Part shown: one piece after another, positions 57,732 to 64,000 of the stretch
Layout: every line of letters begins with the position of its first letter
How positions within the stretch are numbered: position 1 is the first letter of the stretch
Source: an uncultured Collinsella sp.
GTDB lineage: Bacteria; Actinomycetota; Coriobacteriia; Coriobacteriales; Coriobacteriaceae
Length of the DNA stretch: 64,000 nucleotides
Direction: 5' to 3'
Assembly: GCA_900539035.1 (NCBI GenBank)
Contig: UQAU01000002.1
Span: 51,660-115,659, forward strand
Notes under the pieces: model-generated
What the model was told of the DNA's origin: nothing
What the model saw: the letters and a program-made list of their open reading frames with translations, nothing else
Databases searched by the model: none
Made by a program: the position numbers and the translations under genes

Positions 57732-58994
57732 GTGCAAAATACCAAGCAAAAGTCGGGCACCAAGCAAAAGTTGACCATCGCGGCCATCTTTGGCGCTATG
57801 GGTCCCGGTCTGCTGGCGGCGCTTTCGGGCAATGACGCCGGCGGCATTGCAACGTATTCCAGCGCGGGCGCCAGCTATGGCTACAAGATGCTCTGGATGC
57901 TTCCCGTCATGACTGTGCTGCTCATCGTGACGCAGGAGACCGCGGCGCGCTGCGGCTGCGTTACGGGCAAGGGCCTGGCATCGCTCATTCGCGAGCGCTT
58001 TGGCGTGCGCAAGAGTGTACTTGCTATGGCGGCGCTGTTGATCGCCAACACGGCTGTGACCATTTCGGAGTTTGCGGGCATCGCCAGTGGCCTTGCTCTC
58101 TTTGGCGTGCCGGCGAGCATCTCGGTGCCGTTGGTGGCGCTGCTGGTGTGGATGCTTACCATGTCGGGTAGTTTCCAGCGCATCGAGAAGATCCTGCTGC
58201 TGGTGAGCTGCGTGTTCGTGACCTATATTGTCGCTGCGTTTATGGCTGGCCCCAACTGGGGTGAGGTCGCGGTCGACCTGGTCGTGCCCAACATTCAAAA
58301 TGACCCCAGCTACGTGTCGCTCGTGGTCGCAACGATCGGTACCACCATCGCGCCGTGGATGATTTTCTTAGCGCAGAACAACGTGGTCGATAAGAACGCG
58401 GGCGAGGACGATATCGTGCTGCAGCGTATCGATACCGTGAGCGGCTCGCTTGCCGCCGATGTCATTGCCGGCTTTATTATCATCACGACCGGTACGGTGT
58501 TGTTCCCGGCGGGTATTCAGATTAGCGATGCCGCCGATGCCGCCCGCGCGCTGGAGCCTATTGCGGGTCAGTGGTCCACGGTACTGTTTGCCTCGGGCCT
58601 GGTCGCGGCGAGCTTCTTGGCTGCCTGCGTGCTGCCGGGCGTTACGTCGAGCGCTATCTGCGAGGCATTTGGCTGGGAGCGCGGTGCCGACCGCAGCTGG
58701 GACGAGGCCCCGGTCTATCGGGGCATCATTACGGCCATCATCGGTATCTCTGCCGTGCTGGTGCTTATGCCCGGCGTCGATCTGTTCCAGATTATGATGA
58801 CCTCGCAGGTCATCAATGGCGTGCTACTGCCTGTGGTTCTGGTGTTCCAGGTGGTTATCGCGGCGGATCGCCACATTATGGGCGCCAACCGCAACGGCCG
58901 CGTATGGAACGTGCTCACTTGGGCGACTATCGGCGTGATTACGGTGCTGACGGTCGTCATGTTTGTGCTGCAGGCGATGGGCTACGGCGCTTAA
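57732..58994 (+). CDS. NRAMP-family transporter, probably of the magnesium-related (NRMT-like) branch
   Basis: 420 residues, 11 or so membrane helices. Helix 1 reads GPGLLAALSGNDAGGIATYSSAGASYGYKMLW: the metal-binding DPGN of Mn/Fe NRAMPs is DAGG (D35, G38). Helix 6 (SLAADVIAGFIIITTGTVLF) lacks the metal-binding Met. From memory, such changes mark NRAMP-related magnesium transporters, of which one from Eggerthella lenta, another Coriobacteriia, has been characterised. Start GTG 57732 follows AGGTGG. Cotranscribed with the MgtE-like gene, which supports a magnesium role. Confidence 0.85.
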   Translation: MQNTKQKSGTKQKLTIAAIFGAMGPGLLAALSGNDAGGIATYSSAGASYGYKMLWMLPVMTVLLIVTQETAARCGCVTGKGLASLIRERFGVRKSVLAMAALLIANTAVTISEFAGIASGLALFGVPASISVPLVALLVWMLTMSGSFQRIEKILLLVSCVFVTYIVAAFMAGPNWGEVAVDLVVPNIQNDPSYVSLVVATIGTTIAPWMIFLAQNNVVDKNAGEDDIVLQRIDTVSGSLAADVIAGFIIITTGTVLFPAGIQISDAADAARALEPIAGQWSTVLFASGLVAASFLAACVLPGVTSSAICEAFGWERGADRSWDEAPVYRGIITAIIGISAVLVLMPGVDLFQIMMTSQVINGVLLPVVLVFQVVIAADRHIMGANRNGRVWNVLTWATIGVITVLTVVMFVLQAMGYGA

Positions 58995-59012
58995 CGCCCA
59001 CTTTTGCTTCCG

Positions 59013-59048
59013 AACAGGCCGCAGCGATGGGCTGCGGACTGTTTTTTT
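59013..59048 (+). terminator. Rho-independent terminator of the transporter operon
   Basis: CCGCAGC/GCTGCGG (59019-59037) inside AACAG/CTGTT, followed by TTTTTTTG. Confidence 0.92.
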
Positions 59049-59079
59049 GTCTGCTATAGGGTGTTAGTTATATAGCAAT

Positions 59080-59305
59080 GGACAAAAAATGCCAAATATG
59101 AGTACTGTTGCTAAGTGAATAGCATTTACATCTGAATAGATAATGAACATAACCATTAGTATGTTCATTAAAATTGGCTTCAATACGCCTTAAACCAGTC
59201 AGGTTGGCTGCTTTAGGGGGTTGTAGGGGTCGCTCGGACGTCATTTTGGGTGGTTTTGCCTGCTACTAAAATGGTACCAGTACTCATATTTGCCCTTTTT
59301 TGCCC
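59080..59305. repeat. Palindromic element of 226 bp
   Basis: 28-base imperfect terminal inverted repeats (59080-59107 and 59278-59305; 3 mismatches), with CAAATATGAGTACTG perfectly inverted at the inner side. The interior is AT-rich with no gene. Bases 59306-59480 also hold no gene; repeat-like GTCCCTA words lie at 59443 and 59470. Confidence 0.75.
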
Positions 59306-59480
59306 ACAGCCTCTTGGAGCCGGCTTGAAAAGAGTGATTTTGGGTTGTTTGCTGCGGGCGTGGGGCTTGGAAACAACGCTCGGGGTGGCGAGGCGCCCAG
59401 AATTCGGTAGCAAGGAGGGCGTTCCTCGGCTGTGTCAGGAGTGTCCCTAGGTGCCGGCACATAAGGAACGTCCCTAACTG

Positions 59481-59520
59481 CCGGAAGGGGGCGTCTGCCG
59501 TGGCAGGCGCCCCCTTCCGG
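59481..59520. terminator. Long hairpin at the 3' end of the acyltransferase gene
   Basis: A 19-bp stem (CCGGAAGGGGGCGTCTGCC and its complement, one G-U) with a tiny loop, 24 bases past the stop of the minus-strand gene. Confidence 0.75.
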
Positions 59521-59543
59521 ATGTGGGAAGTTCGTGCTGTGGG

Positions 59544-61760
59544 TTACTTGTCGGTGCCCAGCTTGTGCGGCTTGAGAGCGAGCGCATTGACGAGCGCGTC
59601 GGTGGCAGACTTGACGGCTGCCGGCTGCGGATCATTAACGTGATCCTCGGGATGCACGGGCAGGTCCTTCTTGACGGCATCGTGGATGAGCTTAAGGTAC
59701 TCGGTCACACCCGTGTTCGAAAGGTGCGTGCCGTCGCCATCGAACAGATCGTTGCGGTTGGCACTGTATCCGTACCAGTCGATAACGCGCACGTTCTTGT
59801 AGCGCGTAGCGGCGTTGGCGATGGCCTGATTGGTAGAGGCAACCCACGGCTGCGGGCTGCGCGTGTTCACAAACACCACAATACGCTTATCTCCCGCATC
59901 GGCCATGATGGCGTCGATCTGGTCGTCGGTTACCAAGCCGTTGGTGCCCAGCGCAAAGACCACGATCTTGCCGGCAAGGTTCTGTTGGAGATAGCCCTCA
60001 AATGTCGCACGGCCCGCATCAAACTGGCGGCCCTTTTCGGCATCGATATGGCTGTGCGGGAACACGCCGTCAAAGGTGTCCACGGCACGCAGTGACACGG
60101 AGTCACCGATCATCAACAGGTCGTAGGAGCCATCGGGGAAGCCGTCGTTGTCCTTGTCGGTGTCGTCGGCCGCCTGCTGGTCGGTGGGCGCGGTGTTCTT
60201 GGCTTCCTTGTTGAGGACTTCGGCGCCCTCACCGCTCAGTGCGGAGGTCTCCGGCACAAAGATCAGGCCGCCCAGTGCAACGACCAACACGACGGCGCAG
60301 GCTGCGCAGACAGGGACGTGCGCGCGTGCCCAGTTGGCGGGCGTGGTGATGCCATCGCGGAACTCGGATACGGTGCGCCCAAAGGCGCCCTTTCTAAACG
60401 GCGTCTCGATAAAGCGATATGAGCATTCGGCCACGGCGACCACCAGCAGCACCTGCAAAATGTACTGCCACCAGGGTGTATCGTTGATGTTGGCGACCGG
60501 GTTCATGAGCAACAGCAGCGGATAGTGCCACAGGTAGATGCTGTACGAGCGCTTGCCAACCCACACGAGCGGCTCGGCGGACAGCGCGCTGGCAACCATT
60601 CCCTGGGGCTGCACGCAGGCCGCGATGACCATGAGCGTGAGGATCGAGCACAGCAGCGTGCCTCCGCGATACTGGAAGGCGGTGTAGCCGTTGGTGAGCG
60701 CGACCATGGCGGCAAGGCCAACCAGACCCACGACGCCCAACACATCGATGGATGCGGGCGAGGACCAAAAACGCACGAGGGCGCTCGGCTGTGCCGGGGC
60801 GGTCTCGGCTGATTCGTCGGCCTTCTCGCCAGGCTTGCCCTCGGCGTTCTTGCCGTGCTTGGCGGCGCCAGCCAGGCGATTGAACCCCAAACGATGAGCG
60901 AGACGCACCGGCGCCAGGTCGCGATCGGGGATAAAGGCCATCCAGGCGCCCAGCAGCAGCGAGAAGACGCGGGTGTCGGTGCCGTAGTACACGCGGCTGG
61001 GGTCGGCGGCGGGGTTATAAAGCACCATCATGGCGATGGCGGAGACAGCAGCCAGGCCCAGAACCACGCGGCGCGTGTTGGGCTTGCTCATGTGCATGGA
61101 TACCATAGCGAGCAGCAGCGGGGGCCAAACCAGGTAGAACTGTTCCTCGATGGCGAGCGACCAAAAGTGCGTAAGCGGCGAGGGGTCGCCCAGAGCATTG
61201 AAGTACGAGACGTTTTGGGCAATCTGCCACCAGTTGTTGAAGAACAGCAGCGACGGCAGGATGTCGGGGCGCATCTTGGTGAGCATCACGTGGTTAAAGA
61301 TGGTGCACAGCGCGCAGGTCACCACCACGACGGTCACCACGGCGGGGACCAGACGACGGATGCGGCGGATCCAGAAGCTCTTGAGGTCGATGCGGCCGGT
61401 CTTAGCGACTTCGTTGAGTAACAGGCGTGTGATCAGATAGCCCGAAAGCACAAAGAAGATCGTGACGCCGAGCAGACCGCCCTGCGCCCACGTGAGGTTG
61501 AGGTGATAGAGCACCACCGCGACGACGGCGAGCGTGCGCAGGCCGTCAAGGGCAGGGATGTAGCGGGACTTAGGGCGAGCAAGCGTCTGCTCCGCGGCGG
61601 GAGTGTTGGCGCGGCCCGCGTTGTTGGCAGAAGCGCGATGGGGGCTCGCGGTGCGTCGCGGTTCGTTGGCACGGCGTTCGCCCTTCACGCGTTCGTGCGG
61701 CGCCGGCTCGTTGCCCGTGCGGCGTCGACCGCGCGAGCCCGATTGCGAGAGTTGTTCCAT
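59544..61760 (-). CDS. OatA-like membrane O-acyltransferase with C-terminal SGNH domain
   Basis: 738 residues. A basic, Arg/Ala-rich cytoplasmic N-terminus (~1-65), then an acyltransferase-3 domain of ten or so helices (RYIPALDGLRTLAVVAVVLYHLNL, FFVLSGYLITRLLLNE, FWSLAIEEQFYLVWPPLLLAM, SYSIYLWHYPLLLL) and an outer SGNH hydrolase domain (LLMIGDSVSLRAVDTF, FALGTNGLVTDDQI, GTHLSNTGVTEYLKLI) with the Ser, Gly, Asn and Asp-x-x-His elements. Such proteins acetylate peptidoglycan or surface glycans and give lysozyme resistance. An Ala/Lys/Glu-rich loop (~290-325) is inserted between helices. Confidence 0.93.
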   Translation of the reverse strand: MEQLSQSGSRGRRRTGNEPAPHERVKGERRANEPRRTASPHRASANNAGRANTPAAEQTLARPKSRYIPALDGLRTLAVVAVVLYHLNLTWAQGGLLGVTIFFVLSGYLITRLLLNEVAKTGRIDLKSFWIRRIRRLVPAVVTVVVVTCALCTIFNHVMLTKMRPDILPSLLFFNNWWQIAQNVSYFNALGDPSPLTHFWSLAIEEQFYLVWPPLLLAMVSMHMSKPNTRRVVLGLAAVSAIAMMVLYNPAADPSRVYYGTDTRVFSLLLGAWMAFIPDRDLAPVRLAHRLGFNRLAGAAKHGKNAEGKPGEKADESAETAPAQPSALVRFWSSPASIDVLGVVGLVGLAAMVALTNGYTAFQYRGGTLLCSILTLMVIAACVQPQGMVASALSAEPLVWVGKRSYSIYLWHYPLLLLMNPVANINDTPWWQYILQVLLVVAVAECSYRFIETPFRKGAFGRTVSEFRDGITTPANWARAHVPVCAACAVVLVVALGGLIFVPETSALSGEGAEVLNKEAKNTAPTDQQAADDTDKDNDGFPDGSYDLLMIGDSVSLRAVDTFDGVFPHSHIDAEKGRQFDAGRATFEGYLQQNLAGKIVVFALGTNGLVTDDQIDAIMADAGDKRIVVFVNTRSPQPWVASTNQAIANAATRYKNVRVIDWYGYSANRNDLFDGDGTHLSNTGVTEYLKLIHDAVKKDLPVHPEDHVNDPQPAAVKSATDALVNALALKPHKLGTDK

Positions 61761-61947
61761 AAAACATCATCCAATGACGAGAATAATCAGCACGCCTTCA
61801 TTGTAGCTGCCTGCTCCTGTGAATGCTTGCTGCTGGCGCAAGCTCAAGCGCGCGTCCACATCAAAGTGAACTAAAGTTATAGGGGGTGCGAGAGTGCACG
61901 ATCGACGGTTGGCGGTGGGCATAAGGCCCGCAGATGAGGAGGTTTCC

Positions 61948-62910
61948 ATGGCAGATCACGGCATCGTTGCGGTGTTCGGTAGCATGAACATGGACCTTTC
62001 GGTGGCGTGCGAGCGCATACCGCGTGCGGGCGAGACCGTCGGCGGCAGCGGGTTTATCACCAACGCCGGCGGCAAGGGCGCCAATCAGGCTGTAGCTGCC
62101 GCGCGTATGGGCGCGTGCACGCACATGATCGGCGCGGTCGGTCGCGACGCGTTCGGCGCGTCGCTCGTGGTGGGGCTCCAAGACGCCGGCGTGGACTGTG
62201 ACTTTGTAGTGCATCGCGATGACGTGGAGACGGGAACGGCGACCATCATTCGCTGCGAGGGCGACAACCGCATCGTGCTGTCGCCGGGCGCCAACCATGC
62301 GCTTGCGGGCGCGGACGTTGCCTGCGCGTTGAGGCGTCTGGTGGCCCATGAGCTCGACGGCGACGCCAGCGAGATTGCCCCGGCTGCCGGAAGCGTCTTT
62401 ATCGCCCAGGGTGAATGTGACCTTGCAGCGACGGCCGATGCGCTTGTTTGCGCTCACGAGCTGGGGTTCTATACGGTCTTTAATCCAGCGCCTGCTTGTG
62501 AGTTGCCTGCGGAGGTCTGGTCTGCGGTCGACTTGGTCTGCCCCAACGAGACCGAGTGCCAGGTGCTGACGGGTATCCTGCCCAAGGACGATGAGAGCTG
62601 CGTCGCCGCGCTCAAAGCCCTGCTTGCCAAGGGCGCCGGCGCCGCGGTCATCACGCTGGGCGGCGCCGGCTCAGTTACGCTCGGCGATGGCGGTGAGCTG
62701 CTGCGCATGCCGGCACTTTCGAGCACGGTAGTCGATACCACGGCCGCCGGCGATACGTTTATCGGCGCGTTGGCGGCGGCTCGCCTAGAGGGCCTGCCGC
62801 TCTTTGAGTGCATGGCCGCGGGTGCTCGCGCCTCGGCAGTGACGGTGTCGCGCCTGGGCGCTCAGCAATCGATTCCCACGCGCGCCGAAGTTGAACATTG
62901 GTTTGGTTAA
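61948..62910 (+). CDS. rbsK: Ribokinase (PfkB family)
   Basis: 320 residues. PfkB signatures: VFGSMNMDLSVACERIPRAGETVGG, NAGGKGANQAVAAARMG and the C-terminal VVDTTAAGDTFIGALAAA with catalytic Asp. Phosphorylates ribose or a related sugar released by the nucleoside hydrolase encoded 30 bases downstream. ATG 61948 follows GAGGAGG; the frame extends upstream without a site. Confidence 0.94.
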   Translation: MADHGIVAVFGSMNMDLSVACERIPRAGETVGGSGFITNAGGKGANQAVAAARMGACTHMIGAVGRDAFGASLVVGLQDAGVDCDFVVHRDDVETGTATIIRCEGDNRIVLSPGANHALAGADVACALRRLVAHELDGDASEIAPAAGSVFIAQGECDLAATADALVCAHELGFYTVFNPAPACELPAEVWSAVDLVCPNETECQVLTGILPKDDESCVAALKALLAKGAGAAVITLGGAGSVTLGDGGELLRMPALSSTVVDTTAAGDTFIGALAAARLEGLPLFECMAAGARASAVTVSRLGAQQSIPTRAEVEHWFG

Positions 62911-62940
62911 ACGATAAAGACGGAGAAGCGGAGTAGAACA

Positions 62941-63915
62941 ATGGCAATCAAGAAGCTGATCCTTGATCTGGATATGGGTGTGGACGATGCGATGGCGCTG
63001 GCCTATGCCATCGCGAGCCCCGAGGTGGAGCTCGTGGGCATCACCACGTGCTTTGGCAACGTGCGCGTCGAGCAATCGGCGCACAACTGCCTGGCGGTGC
63101 TCGATCTGCTGGGTCGCCCCGAGGTTCCGGTGTACCTGGGTGCCGACCGTCCTCTGCAGGCGACTGAGCCCTATACGCCGCCGGCGTCCACCGCGCTCAT
63201 TCACGGCAAGAACGGCATCGGCGGCGCGAGCGTGCCCGCGTCGCCCTACGAGCCGGTGGGGGCGACCTCGGCCGACGGCAACGCTGCGGTCGATTATCTG
63301 ATCGATGCCGCGCGCACCTATGGTCCCGATCTGGTCTACGTAGCGGCTGGCCCGCTCTCCAACCTGGCGCTCGCCCTGGAGCGCGATGCGGCGGCGATGA
63401 TGTCCATCGGCCGCGTGGTCGTGATGGGCGGCGCCCTTACCGTGCCCGGCAACGTGAGCGCGGGCGCCGAGGCCAATATGGCGAGCGACCCCGAGGCAGC
63501 CGACGCGGTGCTGCGCTCGGGCCGTAAGCTCACCATGGTGGGTCTGGACGTGACGCATCGCGTGGTGCTCACACGCCGCGACATTGCCGGCTGGACGGGC
63601 TCGGGCACCATGGCGGGCTGCGCATTTGCGAGCATGGTCGAGCACTACATTGGCTCGTACGAGATGAACGCACCCTACCTGGGTGGTTGTGCGCTGCACG
63701 ATCCGCTGGCCGTTGCCGTGGCGATCGACCCCACGCTCGTAGGTGCGCTCGGCTGCAACCTGCGTGTTGATCTGCTGGGCGAGTACCGCGGTCGCACCAT
63801 CTGCGATGAGCGCCGCCTGTCCGATCCGGACAAGAGCGCGCTTGTGGCACTGACCGTGGATGCTCCGCGCTTCCTGTCCGAGTTCAAGACGCGTATGGCC
63901 CGTGTCCTTGGCTAA
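62941..63915 (+). CDS. Ribonucleoside hydrolase (IunH/RihC type)
   Basis: 324 residues. The calcium-binding motif LILDLDMGVDDAMAL, TTCFGNV, DLVYVAAGPLSNLALAL, VVVMGGALTVPGNVSAGAEANMASDPEAAD and LHDPLAVAVAI identify an inosine/uridine-preferring nucleoside hydrolase. It splits nucleosides into base and ribose; the ribose can be phosphorylated by the upstream kinase. Nothing recognisable follows in the last 85 bases. Confidence 0.95.
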   Translation: MAIKKLILDLDMGVDDAMALAYAIASPEVELVGITTCFGNVRVEQSAHNCLAVLDLLGRPEVPVYLGADRPLQATEPYTPPASTALIHGKNGIGGASVPASPYEPVGATSADGNAAVDYLIDAARTYGPDLVYVAAGPLSNLALALERDAAAMMSIGRVVVMGGALTVPGNVSAGAEANMASDPEAADAVLRSGRKLTMVGLDVTHRVVLTRRDIAGWTGSGTMAGCAFASMVEHYIGSYEMNAPYLGGCALHDPLAVAVAIDPTLVGALGCNLRVDLLGEYRGRTICDERRLSDPDKSALVALTVDAPRFLSEFKTRMARVLG

Positions 63916-64000
63916 GTTGTCTTTTTGGGACGTGTCTCTATAGTTTTGTCAACCGCGTGCTTCGCGCCATTTCGGCATGACGCATCCGGGCGCCTGGCGC

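Overview
The window looks like a chromosomal segment of a gut Coriobacteriia (Actinomycetota), most like Collinsella. The evidence is high GC, a ferredoxin-linked Ech-type hydrogenase, a flavin/Fe-S ene-reductase, ECF vitamin transport, an NRAMP-related magnesium-type transporter, and intergenic spaces full of palindromic repeats. This assignment is an inference from gene content; no rRNA is present.

Layout. 1-10.5 kb is core housekeeping: glmU (minus strand), an ECF transporter (T, fused A-A, S), exonuclease III, a sirtuin, a fused FolP-FolK, a biotin-ligase-like protein and type III pantothenate kinase. At 10536-10612 lies an initiator tRNA-Met. A 48-bp direct repeat (10568-10615 and 27874-27921) brackets a 17.3-kb integrative mobilizable element inserted in the 3' half of this tRNA. 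The element carries an overlapping three-gene defence-like operon (MmeI-like restriction-modification enzyme, EcsC-like protein, Mrr-like nuclease), a convergent membrane-anchored HNH nuclease, small accessory genes (DUF2958, DUF4313), two hairpin-rich non-coding stretches, a mobilization and replication block (relaxase, VirD4-like coupling protein, MobC, RepA-like ATPase), an excisionase-like protein and a tyrosine integrase next to the right junction. No VirB4 or other T4SS channel genes are seen, so it is probably mobilizable rather than self-transmissible.

28-38 kb is chromosomal again: an ~81-bp-period array of hairpins, an ene-reductase of the 2,4-dienoyl-CoA reductase type, a lone transposase-OrfA-like HTH protein, and a five-gene Ech hydrogenase operon in which the two membrane subunits are fused. 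Three MITE-like palindromes follow. 38-47 kb holds a LuxR-type two-component system diverging from an ABC-2 exporter (layout like Bacillus lnrJK-lnrLMN) and a MacB/FtsX-type ABC pair. 47-64 kb holds a DUF362 ferredoxin protein, a frameshifted alpha/beta hydrolase, HlyIII and CNNM/CorC membrane proteins, a protein resembling the cyanophycin synthetase N-domain, YtxH and PRC-barrel proteins, a NodB-fold protein without its metal ligands, an MgtE-like and an NRAMP-like transporter in tandem, an OatA-like acyltransferase, and a ribokinase plus nucleoside hydrolase pair for nucleoside salvage.

The best candidates for something undescribed are the MmeI/EcsC/Mrr operon with its neighbouring HNH protein, the ~700-bp tandem hairpin array inside the mobile element, the alternating inverted array at 28.0-28.3 kb, and a palindromic repeat apparently captured in-frame as the linker of the fused ECF ATPase.
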